Origin: JAICIG01 sp035532215
Lineage (GTDB): Bacteria > Planctomycetota > Planctomycetia > Pirellulales > JAICIG01
Direction: 5' to 3'
Assembly (NCBI GenBank): GCA_035532215.1
Contig: DATKRK010000208.1
Location: forward strand, 1-63,920
DNA length: 63,920 bases
Positions 52,601-60,384 of this stretch are shown piece after piece. The position numbers were made by a program, and so were the translations under genes. How positions within the stretch are numbered: position 1 is the first letter of the stretch; each line of letters begins with the position of its first letter. Below the pieces are notes generated by a model. It was not told the DNA's origin. It saw only the letters and a list, made by a program, of their open reading frames with translations, and made no database searches.

Positions 52601-55218
52601 AAAACCTTGCGATCGACGTCGACTGACAGCCGCACCGGTTCGAGTTGATATTCGTGGACGGCGAAGCCGCCTTGATAGCTGTGGTTGTCCTCGTCGCGGA
52701 CTTGAATCCGGTATCCGCCCGGCATGCTGGTGGCCGGCAGCGCGAAGCGGGCGTGAAAGCTGCCGAACTCGCCGAGCGTCACTTCGTCCTGCCTGAGCAG
52801 CCGATTGCGGCTATCGAAAACTTCCAGGTGATACTTCTTGCCTTGGGCGATCGTGAAGCGGTCGTCGGCGACTTGCCGCACGACGCCGCGGACGTGGACC
52901 ATCTGCCCGGCCCGGTAAGCCGGCCGATCGGTATAGATGTAGCCTCGCTCGGTCAGGCCGACCGACACGCCGAGGCCTTCGAGCCCGACGACGTTCGAGG
53001 CCACGCTCGCCTCGGCCACGGCGAACACTCGCACATCGCCGGCCGATTTCAGCTCTTCGTACGACTTCTGAAACACGCCGTCGTCGCCCGTTTCGGCCTC
53101 GGCGAAGACCTGCTGGCCGTTGGAGATCAACAGCCGCGCCTTCGGCCAGGGCTCGCCGGTCCGCAGGTTTTCGGCGAACACGAAGACTTCGTCGCGAGAA
53201 CTTTTGACGACGATATCGAGATCGCTGGCCACGACGAGCGTCGTGGCTTCGAGCGTCTTGCTGCTGACGGTGACTGCCATCACGCCCGACTTGGGCGCGG
53301 CCTCGCCCAGCGGAATTTCGATTTCGTTCTCGAGCTGCTGATATTCGGCGTATTTGGGAACTTCGAACTCGAACGTGCGGTCGGGATCGATCAACGCGAT
53401 ATCGAGCCCTTCGACGCCCGAGGCCAGGTGCATCTTGCGGAAATAGGTCTCCATGTCGATCGTGTAGCAGCGAACCGTGACCTGCTCGACGTTCCGCGAA
53501 GTGAGCTTGATCTTGGGCGTCTCGTTGGTGCGGAACACGCGCTCGGTGGCGATCGCCAGCGACTTGGCCGTCAGCCGGGCCACGCGAGCCTGCGCCTGGC
53601 CGGCGTAATTGCCCCACGCGACCTTGCGGAACTCCTTGAGCGCCTCGGGCAGTTTGCCGAGCTTTTCTTCCAAGGTCGCGGCGATCATGAACTGCGCCTG
53701 CGACGATTCGTTCGTGTTCGGGTATTTGGCCGCCAGCCGGCGCCACTCGGCGATCGCGTCGTCGAACTTGTCTTGCAAGAACAGCATCCGGCCGAATTCG
53801 TACAAGATGCCGGGATCGCGCGGGTCGAGCGGGTACTTGGCCAAGAACTCGCCCCACAGCTTGCGGGCTTCGTCGTAACGCTTGGCCTGCCGCGCTTCGT
53901 AGCCGAGCAGGAACTCGGTGTTCACGATCTGCCGCTGCACCTCGCTCCACGAAGCGTGCGCCGGATGCTTGGCGAGATAATCGCGCCAGGCGGCCAGCGC
54001 CTCGTTGAATTTCTTTTGCAGTTGATACGAGCGGCCGAGCAGCACGCGGGCGTTGGGCGTCTCGTCGCGGTCGGCGTAACGCTCGTCGGCCAGGAATTTT
54101 TCGAGCGTCTTGACGGCGTCTTCATAGCGGCCGCGGCTGACGTAGCTGGCGGCAACGCGCAAATACGCCTGCCCGGCGAGCTTGTGCGTCGGGTAGCGAT
54201 CGAGAAAAGTCTGCAAGCTGGCCGCGCCCAGTTCCAATTCTTCATCACTCGTGGGGCTGGGCAGATGGTAGGTTTCCGAAAGCTTGAAAGTCGCTTCGGC
54301 GATTCGCTCCGACTTGTCATCAGGGTAGGCGGCCAGCAGATCCTGCCACGTGCGGCGGGCCTCTTCGTGCTGGCCTTGGCCCAATTGGCACTCGCCGAGC
54401 CGGAAGCGGGCCTCGATATCCAGTTCGCCCTTGGGATGGTCCTTGCTAAACTGGTCTTTGCCGAACCGTGCATAGCGGTTGGCCGCTTCCTGCAAGTTTC
54501 CCAGGGCCTGATAGCAGCGGGCGGCGAGCAATTCGACTTCGGCCCGCTTCTCGGGCTTGGGGCCGACTTCGAGGGCCTGCGTGTAGAATTGCAGCGCCTT
54601 TTCATAATCGGGCGGCGTTTGTTCGTCGGCCGGCTTGAAATAAGCGTCGGCGAATTCGAGATAGATGTCGGCAATTTCCTGCTTGCGGTCGAGCGACAGC
54701 AGCCAGGCGGCCTGTTCGCGATAGATTGTCTCGGCCGCTTGGAAGTCGCCCTTGCGAGCCAGCGACACGGCCCGGCCGAACTTGGCCCGGCGCAGCCAAT
54801 GGCTTTCGGGGAATTCTTTTTCGAGTTGCTCATAGGCGGCCACGGCATCGTCGTAGCGGCCGGCAAGGTGGAGCGCTCGGCCTTTGAGATAAGCCAGCCA
54901 GTCGCGATCGCCCGTAGAAGCGGCATCTTGCCGCTTTGTACGCGGCAGGGCGCCGCGTCTACTCTCGCCGTCGGCCAGCAGCTTGTCGATCGCTTCGGCC
55001 GCTTCGGCGTACTTGCGGTCCTGCATCAGCCGCTTGACGGCCGGCGGCGTCTTTTGATTGGCAATCTCTGTTGCGAAAACCGTGCGTTCCGCCTCGGCCG
55101 CACCGTCGGCCGATTTCTTGTCGCCGTCGGCCGCCCAGGCCGCGGTCAAGGCCAACAGGGAAAGCCCGATGAACCCCACGCTCGCTGCCCGCGGAGTCCG
55201 CAGAAAATCGCTTCTCAT
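46672..55218 (-). CDS. Giant TPR / alpha-2-macroglobulin-like protein (2848 aa)
   Basis: A signal peptide is followed by an N-terminal TPR array (about residues 60-560), a macroglobulin-type beta domain (about 575-700), the MG2-like segment RGYIYTDRPAYRAGQMVHVR (about 760) and further MG domains. A Gly-rich loop (GGMGGGMGGGQFGGRGG, about 1390) and an A2M-type segment KTTAWKLLAKGVT (about 1545) follow, then an alpha/alpha toroid. The toroid lacks the thioester CxEQ; the matching place reads LCQWEAVRVGSG (about 1760). A second TPR array (about 2270-2590) and a second MG-type domain end the protein. Bacterial A2M homologues trap proteases; without the thioester, this one more likely works as a scaffold. 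Codons about 86-102 are encoded by a palindromic repeat. Confidence 0.88.
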   Translation of the reverse strand: MRSDFLRTPRAASVGFIGLSLLALTAAWAADGDKKSADGAAEAERTVFATEIANQKTPPAVKRLMQDRKYAEAAEAIDKLLADGESRRGALPRTKRQDAASTGDRDWLAYLKGRALHLAGRYDDAVAAYEQLEKEFPESHWLRRAKFGRAVSLARKGDFQAAETIYREQAAWLLSLDRKQEIADIYLEFADAYFKPADEQTPPDYEKALQFYTQALEVGPKPEKRAEVELLAARCYQALGNLQEAANRYARFGKDQFSKDHPKGELDIEARFRLGECQLGQGQHEEARRTWQDLLAAYPDDKSERIAEATFKLSETYHLPSPTSDEELELGAASLQTFLDRYPTHKLAGQAYLRVAASYVSRGRYEDAVKTLEKFLADERYADRDETPNARVLLGRSYQLQKKFNEALAAWRDYLAKHPAHASWSEVQRQIVNTEFLLGYEARQAKRYDEARKLWGEFLAKYPLDPRDPGILYEFGRMLFLQDKFDDAIAEWRRLAAKYPNTNESSQAQFMIAATLEEKLGKLPEALKEFRKVAWGNYAGQAQARVARLTAKSLAIATERVFRTNETPKIKLTSRNVEQVTVRCYTIDMETYFRKMHLASGVEGLDIALIDPDRTFEFEVPKYAEYQQLENEIEIPLGEAAPKSGVMAVTVSSKTLEATTLVVASDLDIVVKSSRDEVFVFAENLRTGEPWPKARLLISNGQQVFAEAETGDDGVFQKSYEELKSAGDVRVFAVAEASVASNVVGLEGLGVSVGLTERGYIYTDRPAYRAGQMVHVRGVVRQVADDRFTIAQGKKYHLEVFDSRNRLLRQDEVTLGEFGSFHARFALPATSMPGGYRIQVRDEDNHSYQGGFAVHEYQLEPVRLSVDVDRKVFYRGEEIEGKIAAKFYYGAPLADREIRYQLAGGRVYTGKTDEHGELAFKLPTREYREAQALPLVVMLPERNLQTSVNFYLATRGFTIGVGTVRPVYVSGETFEASVTTHDAEGKPIAEKLVLHVLEQTTVDGKVGEREVERHELATDEKQGQARLTLRLEQGGKYILRVEGTDLFKNPISGARVVQVSDDNDAVRLRILADKHTFKVGDTASVQLHWREEPALALVTFQGARVLDYKLIELKQGANELKIPLTAVLAPNFELAVAVMTDARPPADAEARARFRRFHEASSPFTVERELRVKLETKRKGGGQGAAQPGDEVEVTVTTTDPQGQLVAAELSLALIEQSLVEMFGSNVAAIQDFFRGQTREPAVRTTSSVTFAYYPATQPINPQLLAEKDRLEVAAEEAERLKAGVAASFADRGIAIDANAMYDQGGPPRGSLVDDSGRVQLGERRVPGLAPVADLVRGAVNPTTWDEVGAGELQTYENRLGLVISQTQDAEEISKAQMVGGMGGGMGGGQFGGRGGARGGKAPAKAKGAAGDLAKKQWQLGLNLTMPDGKRLAEAAARNKLRSELTLGSVVLNDTVDNPYELDLSGLSRSAVDQPFTPQELLTFTQNDRVSNRWFFYFDANGRQNNVRFDKEIDEKQAEQFAEQLNASGAVLLPAVESQETAFWDPAVVTDKDGKATVTITLPEKTTAWKLLAKGVTTETLAGEAEGELTVKKELFGELKLPLAFTDGDEAEIQATVHNDAVDKGSIEVTLKTTIGGKTVEEKKTLDAGKGLHELTFETSLKRPGSAAPKAGDEQAAPDESLSAAFELTVKAGERSDVLRRSVPLEPYGMRVFATAGGTASSDTTVWVEPPADMPLEARTLEVLIGPNVERSLLDILLAPAPLCQWEAVRVGSGLDTTASDLMAAVALQKLVGATRQAGGPQAEALDGRIRASISLLISSQNDDGSWSWTGKGGAGNRYTSSRMVWALSLARGAGYQAPDDAFEKAISYLSSQIAATSDSDYESKAILLQGLSAAGRGDFTLANRLYRNRPALSNAALAHLAHALVEMDRAPMAGEILDVLGKRNLDDAAPKRASQLGSLPWSEAAAEIRALYLLSLEKVSPEAAKNKELVDWLMAHRTGHRWSPDKATGPAALGLCQWYARTRFDQEHYELTIVVNGFEAKKLDVTKETGAETIAIPAKLLLKGKQRIQFQLAGRGRFAFQCVLGGFVPADKLKSTTKDWSVMRHYEPAPRELDGQPIPRGFGVLQGAFTSFRNPLTQLPVGERGRVELEIWRANVPANTPEEQLEYLVVTEPLPSGVTVIEQSVQGGFERFEVSPGAITFYIGSRHYVQPIQFDVYGYLPGEYRAAPTIVRDPYRPSQLDVSAPKPLKVLALGAKSVDEYKLTPQELFEYGKRTFAKGDLQTAGTYLTELVTKWQLQPDIYQESVQMLLDCHLAFGPDAQIVRYFELIKEKWPDVELSFEKIMKVGLAYDKIGEYERSYLVFRSTVEVSFQSESGVAGFLESQGEFVRSVDVMGRLLGEYPPEAYVAAAQYALAQRVYAYAPHAAADQKLREKKITRVDLVQQALAMLDQFLTSYPEDPAADQASFSLANALLELKAYREAIARCELYAERYPKSDYLDSYWYVVGYSHFALGEHEAALEMCRKVAETKRTEPQTGREIESRNKWQAVYILGQVYHSLGKAADAIREYTRVADRFADARQAIDYFTHKAISLPEVTTFEPEEKAELELKFRNVARCDVRVYKIDLMKFSLLKHDLGGITEINLAGIRPYHEVVVELGDGKDYRDRSRKLPLPLKDEGAYLVVCRGDDLYASGLALVTPLVLDVQEEAASGRVRATVKNATKDGYVPDVHVKVIGSRNADFVSGETDLRGVFVADAIQGSSTVIAQAEHNRYAFFRGETQLGPPPQEAPAAEEKAEKPAAAPADAGGERQLLEGLQIGNGAILQQQELNLKNLYQQNRKGVQAKEAY
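54914..54962. repeat. Palindromic repeat inside coding sequence (GTAGAAGCGGCA type)
   Basis: GTAGAAGCGGCATC opens and GCGTCTAC closes the unit. Two inner hairpins are 54918-54936 (AAGCGGCA / TGCCGCTT) and 54941-54957 (CGCGGC / GCCGCG). It is in frame inside the giant protein gene and encodes RRGALPRTKRQDAAS, a basic stretch unlike its surroundings. Confidence 0.8.
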
Positions 55219-55557
55219 GCCAGCATCTCCTCGATTTCCGCCGCTGTGGATCAGTGGCCGTGAATAGGCGCCCGCGGCCGATCAGGGCCGACAAGACGGC
55301 CGACCGCCGAAAAAACAAACCAAGCCGATCGTATGACGCCCGAACGCGCCGAAAAGTTTCATCGGTTTCGCCCGCTTTCGAGCGGCCCACGCGCGGGATA
55401 CCCGAAAGCGAGACGCTACGAAGTGTTCAACCGTTATCACGAGTCTAGCCGTTCGCCGCAAAATAGGCCAAGCGCTTTGCGTTGTTGCGAGGCGCCGGAG
55501 CAGCATTTAGATTAGGTTGGCGCCGGATGCGCGTGATGAAAAACGGAGATTTCGGGC
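55219..55557. other. Divergent promoter region without gene
   Basis: These 339 bases separate the start codons of two divergent genes and should hold both promoters. I see no supported reading frame, palindrome or RNA gene. Confidence 0.4.
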
Positions 55558-57231
55558 ATGTCGGAAGCATTCGATCCCTATCGCAAGTGGCTAGGCATTC
55601 CGCCCGCCGAGCAGCCGCCGCACCACTACCGCTTGCTCGGCGTCGGTCTGTTCGAAGACGATCCCGACGTGATCGAAAGCGCGGCCGATCAGCGGATGGC
55701 TCACTTGCGCACGTTCCAGGCCGGGCCGCACTCGGCGCTGTCGCAGAAGTTGCTCAACGAGGTCGTGGCGGCGAAGATCTGCCTGCTCTCGGCCAAGCAA
55801 CGCGCCGCCTACGACGCGGAATTGCGGCAAAAGTTGGAGGCCGAGAAACCGGCCGACGAGCGCCTCCTGCCCGTCGCGGCGGCGATCGAGCCCGCCGTTG
55901 CGGCGCCGGTGGCAACGACGCCGCTCGGCGACGATGTGCTGGCCACGTCGCTGGACGCGCAAGTTGCCAAGCCGTTGCGGACGTTGCCGCCGCGCGGACG
56001 TGCGAAGAGCGGCTCGTCGCTGGTCGCGTGGTTGGCAGGCGCCGCGGGGCTGTTTGTCGTGGTGGTCGTCAGTTTCGCAATGTTTGGCCGGCCCGAAGCA
56101 ACGCCGCCGGTGGCCAACCCTCCGGCCGAAGATGCTTCCTCGGTCGACCGCGCAACAGCTACGGCGCCCGCTCCGCAGCCGAAAGCGCAGCCGCCCCAAG
56201 CCTTGCCGAGCGTCGTCGTGGGCGAACTCGAACCGCCGCGCGCCATCGCGCCTTTCGACGCCAAACAGGCCCGCGCCCATCAGGAAGCCTGGGCCGACTA
56301 CTTGAAAACGCCCGTCGCGCAGACCAACTCGCTCGGCATGTCGCTGGTCTTGATCCCGCCGGGCGAGTTCACGATGGGCAGCACGCCGGAACAGATCGCG
56401 GCGGCCAAACAATTCGCCGAGCAAGCGGAAGGCGCCGCCGACAAGTGGACCCTCGAGCGCCTCGACGCCGAGGCGCCGGCGCACCGCGTGAAGCTTCGCA
56501 GACCTTTTCTGCTTGGGGCGACGGAAGTCACCATCGGGCAGTATCGCCGTTTCGTCGAGGCCGCGAATTATGTCACGGAAACGGAACGCTTCGGCGGCGG
56601 CAGTTCGACGAGCCGGCAAGAACAAGATCCGCAGAAGAAATCGCTGACGTGGCAATCGCTGAGCTATCCGGCCAATGACGACTCTGCGGTGGGTCAGATC
56701 ACCTGGAACGACGCCGTCGCGTTCTGCAACTGGCTGAGCGACCTCGAGAAAAAACGCCGCGGCTACAACGAGGTTCTGCCGGGCTTTTGGGACTTGGATC
56801 GCGAGGGCGATGGTTATCGTCTGCCGACCGAGGCCGAATGGGAATACGCTTGCCGGGCAGGAACGGCCACGCAGTATTCGTTCGGCGACGACGCCTCGAT
56901 GTTCGGCGAATACGGCTGGTCCGAGAAAACGCGGCCGATTACGTTCCCGGTCGCCGTGGGCTCGAAGAAGCCCAACAGTTTCGGCCTGTATGACATGCAC
57001 GGCAATTCCGACGAATGGTGCAACGATTGGTACTCGCCCGACTACTACGCGTCCTCTCCGCCGGACGATCCCACGGGGCCGGCATCGGGCGACGCGCGGA
57101 TCCGGCGCGGCGGCGGCTGGAACAACCCCTTGGTCCGCAACGGCTCGGCGTTCCGCGGTTCGTACGCGCCGTTTTGGCGATTTGGCGGTTTGGGGTTTCG
57201 CGTGGTGCGGGTTTCAACGACAGTCGAGTAA
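55558..57231 (+). CDS. Membrane-anchored SUMF1/formylglycine-generating enzyme-family protein
   Basis: The N-terminal 95 residues (MSEAFDPYRKWLGIPPAEQP, then ending AAYDAELRQKL) form the J-like region found in many planctomycete signalling proteins. A membrane helix lies at 154-177, then a Pro/Ala linker. The FGE-sulfatase-type domain spans about 230-557, with SLGMSLVLIPPGEFTMGS, EVTIGQYRRFVEAANYV, LPTEAEWEYACRAGT and the C-terminal RRGGGWNN. Most family members of this kind are not true formylglycine enzymes, and the paired catalytic Cys of the human enzyme are not obvious here. It is probably an extracytoplasmic enzyme or binding protein held in the membrane. Confidence 0.88.
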   Translation: MSEAFDPYRKWLGIPPAEQPPHHYRLLGVGLFEDDPDVIESAADQRMAHLRTFQAGPHSALSQKLLNEVVAAKICLLSAKQRAAYDAELRQKLEAEKPADERLLPVAAAIEPAVAAPVATTPLGDDVLATSLDAQVAKPLRTLPPRGRAKSGSSLVAWLAGAAGLFVVVVVSFAMFGRPEATPPVANPPAEDASSVDRATATAPAPQPKAQPPQALPSVVVGELEPPRAIAPFDAKQARAHQEAWADYLKTPVAQTNSLGMSLVLIPPGEFTMGSTPEQIAAAKQFAEQAEGAADKWTLERLDAEAPAHRVKLRRPFLLGATEVTIGQYRRFVEAANYVTETERFGGGSSTSRQEQDPQKKSLTWQSLSYPANDDSAVGQITWNDAVAFCNWLSDLEKKRRGYNEVLPGFWDLDREGDGYRLPTEAEWEYACRAGTATQYSFGDDASMFGEYGWSEKTRPITFPVAVGSKKPNSFGLYDMHGNSDEWCNDWYSPDYYASSPPDDPTGPASGDARIRRGGGWNNPLVRNGSAFRGSYAPFWRFGGLGFRVVRVSTTVE

Positions 57232-57487
57232 CTTTGCTTTCAGGCAAGCGGGGGGCGTCAGTCCCCTGGTGAGGCCGCCGCAAAGCGTAAACCGCTGATC
57301 CTTGTTCGGCAGGCTGGACATCTCGACCTTTGAGCGGCGGCTGACCTGGGCCTCTGATTCGTAAAACGCGCACTTGATCGCTTGGAACAGGTTCGAACAA
57401 CGCAAGACCGAATATGATTCTACGCCGGCGCCGCCAAGGTTCAAACGCAACACGTTGCAATTCTCGACATAGGATGGCCAACAGCGC

Positions 57488-57554
57488 GTAGGTCAGGCTT
57501 TCGACCCTGACAGACCCGAGCTTGACGCCTGTCAGGCTGGAAAGCCTGACCTAC
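57488..57554. repeat. GTAGGTCAGGCTTTC palindrome (second copy)
   Basis: The arms 57488-57513 and 57529-57554 are inverted repeats of 26 bases with few mismatches, of the same family as 33257-33305. It lies in the 330-base region 57232-57561 between two convergent genes. The rest of that region contains no gene that I can support. Confidence 0.8.
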
Positions 57555-57561
57555 GTAAAGC

Positions 57562-59598
57562 CTACGACGGCCGCGGCTCGCTTGCCGCGCTGGCCGACTC
57601 GCGCACGCGGCGGCAATCGGGCAGCGAATCGAGAAAGGTGCGGCCGTAGGGCTTGGTCAGCACGCGCGGATCGAGAATCACCACCGTGCCGCGGTCTTGC
57701 TGCGTACGGATCAAACGCCCGAAGCCTTGCTTGAGCTTGATCGCCGCCTCGGGCAGTTGATAGCCGGCGAACGGATTGCCGCCGGACGAGCGGATCGCTT
57801 CGAGCCTCGCTTCCAGCAGCGGGCGGTCGGGCACGGCGAAGGGGAGCTTGGTGATGATCACCATTTGCAAGGCGTCGCCCGGCACGTCGACCCCCTGCCA
57901 AAAGCTGTCGGTCCCCAACAGCACGGCCCGCGGGTCGGCCTTGAAGCGCTCGAGCATCTGGCTGCGCGGCAGGCCGTCGCTTTGGGCGTAAAGGGCCAGG
58001 TTCCGTTCGGCGAGCCAGGGCGTCAGTTCGGCGGCCGCCTGCCGCAGCATCTCGTAACTGGTGAACAGCACGAACGCGTGCCCGTCCGTCTGGGCCACGT
58101 AGCGGCGGATCATCTCGATCGCCTTGCGTTCGTAGTCGCGCTTGTTGGCGGTCGGGTCGGGCATGCCTTCGACCAGGACGAGCCGGGCCTGCTCGCGATA
58201 GTTGAACGGGCTGCCGACGGCCAGCGTTTCCGCCTGGGTCAGGCCGATCCGCGAGCGGAAGAAATCGAACGAGCCCTTGGCGCCGACGGCCAGCGTGGCG
58301 CTGGTCATGATCACGCTCGGCACGCGCTCGAAGAGCTGTTCGCGCAGCACCGGCCCGACGTCGACCGGGGCCGCGGCCAGGGTCGTTCGCGGCCGGCGGC
58401 CTTGCACCAGATCGATCCAATACACGAGCCCGGCCAGCGATTGCGTGCGCCAAGCCTCGATGTCGCCGGCCAGCGCGGCCAGCCGGTCGTGGGCCGCTTG
58501 AAAATCCTGCCGCTCTTCGGCCGACTTCAGGCCGTCGCCGAAACCCTTCAGCGCGCGAGCCAGTTTCGTCAAGCTCGGGCTCAGCCCGTTGGGCACGATC
58601 TCGGGCTGGTGTACGCGGCCGTTGGCCCGGCCCGAGGCCGCCTGCCAGAGCCGCACTTCGTCGAAGAACTCCTGGGCGTGGATGCGCGCGGCCAGCACCA
58701 GCTCTTCCAGTTCGCGCTGCCGGTGGTGGACCAGCAAGCCCTTGTTCGTGCGGTCGTTGTAGAGCTTGTTGAGCGCGTACTCGACCTGACCGCTGGTGAC
58801 GCTCATGCCGAGATGGTCGCCCGCCACGGCTTCGAGCGTATGGGCTTCGTCGAAGATCACGACGTCGTAGTTCGGCAGGATGCTCACGCCGTTGCGGCGC
58901 AGGGCCAGGTCGCTGAAGAACAAGGCGTGGTTGACGATCAGGATCTGCGCGTTTTGAATTCGGCGCCGGGCCTTGTAATAGAAGCAGCGGGCGTGCGTCG
59001 GGCATTGCCGGCCCATGCAGTTGCCGTGGTCGCTGCGCACTTCGTCCCAGACGGTCGGTATCGGCCGGTGGTCGAGCTCGGCCAGCGAGCCGTCGGCGGT
59101 ACTCTTGGTCCAGCGCTGCAAAGCGCGCAGCTCGGCGAATTCTTCGTCGTCGCGAAACAGGCTGCTGGCCCGCTTCACGGCGCCTTCCAGCCGCCGCAGA
59201 CTGAGATAGTTGCCGCGGCCCTTGACCAGCACGGCCGTGAATTCCAAGGGGATCACGGCGTTCAAGAGCGGCAGATCCTTTTCGAGCAACTGCTCTTGCA
59301 GGCTGATGGTATGGGTCGAAACGATGATCCGCCGGCGGTCGGGCTCATCCGCCGGCGCCGCGTCGGGCTGCGGTTCGCCGGCGTTTTGGCTTTGGGCGGC
59401 GGCCAGAATGGCCGGCACGAGATAAGCGAAGCTCTTGCCGACGCCGGTCCCGGCTTCGACGACGAGATGCCGCTTGGCCTCGATCGCCCGGGCCACCGCC
59501 TCGGCCATTTGCAACTGTTGCGGTCGGCGTTCGTAGTGCGGCAGCCGAGCGGCGATGCGGCCTTCGGGGCCCAGGATTTCGGCAGGAGTCAGCGCCAT
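57562..59598 (-). CDS. dinG: DinG-type ATP-dependent helicase (XPD-like)
   Basis: The 678-residue protein has Walker A EAGTGVGKS at 48-56, DEAH at 250-253 and C-terminal helicase motifs with LGTDSFWQGVDVPGD and FGRLIRTQQDRG. Three of the four cysteines of the XPD-type iron-sulfur cluster are present (C194, C199 and C205 in NCMGRQCPTHARCFYYK). The first, which normally lies in the motif GRxNYLC, is Ser in KGRGNYLSLRR. DinG/XPD helicases unwind DNA damage and R-loop structures. I chose the ATG at 59598; an in-frame ATG at 59622 is also possible. The cluster may therefore be absent or ligated differently. Confidence 0.9.
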   Translation of the reverse strand: MALTPAEILGPEGRIAARLPHYERRPQQLQMAEAVARAIEAKRHLVVEAGTGVGKSFAYLVPAILAAAQSQNAGEPQPDAAPADEPDRRRIIVSTHTISLQEQLLEKDLPLLNAVIPLEFTAVLVKGRGNYLSLRRLEGAVKRASSLFRDDEEFAELRALQRWTKSTADGSLAELDHRPIPTVWDEVRSDHGNCMGRQCPTHARCFYYKARRRIQNAQILIVNHALFFSDLALRRNGVSILPNYDVVIFDEAHTLEAVAGDHLGMSVTSGQVEYALNKLYNDRTNKGLLVHHRQRELEELVLAARIHAQEFFDEVRLWQAASGRANGRVHQPEIVPNGLSPSLTKLARALKGFGDGLKSAEERQDFQAAHDRLAALAGDIEAWRTQSLAGLVYWIDLVQGRRPRTTLAAAPVDVGPVLREQLFERVPSVIMTSATLAVGAKGSFDFFRSRIGLTQAETLAVGSPFNYREQARLVLVEGMPDPTANKRDYERKAIEMIRRYVAQTDGHAFVLFTSYEMLRQAAAELTPWLAERNLALYAQSDGLPRSQMLERFKADPRAVLLGTDSFWQGVDVPGDALQMVIITKLPFAVPDRPLLEARLEAIRSSGGNPFAGYQLPEAAIKLKQGFGRLIRTQQDRGTVVILDPRVLTKPYGRTFLDSLPDCRRVRESASAASEPRPS

Positions 59599-60384
59599 AG
59601 GCGAGGGTGCGTATACCGGCAAACGCGGCTTCGGCCCCGGCGGCCCGCCACGAACGATATTCTATCCATCAACGTATCACGAACGAACAAACGCCGATAG
59701 GGACCAAGGATTGAATAACCTCCCAAACCGAGCCGAATTCGCTCAAAAACCGCGCGGCTGCGATCCCGGCATGGTATCGGAACGTCAAGTATCCTCGCCC
59801 TATACTCATGGAACCACGGATGGCCCAGCGCGGCCTTCGGCCGCAACCGAATGAGCCACGGATGGAACACGGATCAAACACGGATGAAATGCAGAACGAG
59901 GCTCTTTCGCAGAATCCATGTGTGGTTGAGCGCCGCTTAGCGGGGTTGGTGTTGCGTTTTCCAAGGCATTGCCGGGCAAGCAAATGTGGCGTTGGTAAGT
60001 GAGACGCTGGTGAGGAGCCGAATTGGAAAACACGATGTCCGCTCCGTGTTTCATCCGTGGCTCGCCCCCCGCCAAAAGCGCCGCGCAAATCTTCGCGCTC
60101 GCGTGGAGAAACAGAACGTTTGTAGTACGGTTTTCGAAGTTCAATATCCGTGCCATCCGTACAACAAACGTTCCGTTTCTTTCCGCGCCGGGAAGATTTC
60201 ATGCCGCTCGCGGGCTTGCGCAGCGGTACACAGGAATCGGGTAAACCGAAAAAATCTCGGCAAAGCGCTGGAAAAAACGTTTCGCGGCGTCCATGCTGTT
60301 AGGCTTGCGGCCTGGGAATCGAGTGCATGCGCCTGCGAGCGGGCGCACGGACCCCTTCAGATGTTGATCTAGGATTCTAATCGC
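59599..60384. other. Intergenic region rich in CACGGAT repeats, no gene
   Basis: About 786 bases lie between two divergent genes. They contain CACGGAT units at 59815-59880 and inverted ATCCGTG units at 60044-60060 and 60144-60160. Several open frames in this stretch have repeat-derived sequence and no codon bias, so I do not call them. I see no tRNA or riboswitch. Confidence 0.5.
59824..59963. repeat. 140-base repeat (copy 1) containing CACGGAT units
   Basis: This stretch begins CCCAGCGCGGCCTTCGGCCG and continues with CACGGAT units, ATGAAATGCAGAA and ATCCATGTGTGGTT, and ends GCGTTTTCCA. By eye it is about 85 percent identical to 63780-63920 in the same orientation. The first 24 bases also recur at 63368-63391. 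Confidence 0.8.

Noticed and set aside
52645..55263. Open frame of 872 codons on the plus strand
   Set aside because: Antisense shadow of the same giant gene with similar composition bias and no recognisable motif.
57697..59700. Open frame of 667 codons on the plus strand
   Set aside because: Antisense to dinG, where all helicase motifs are on the other strand.
59669..60202. Several open frames in the region between dinG and the zinc-ribbon gene
   Set aside because: They are built from CACGGAT repeats and read as repeated HGSN- or FHPWL-like strings, with no codon bias or conserved pattern.
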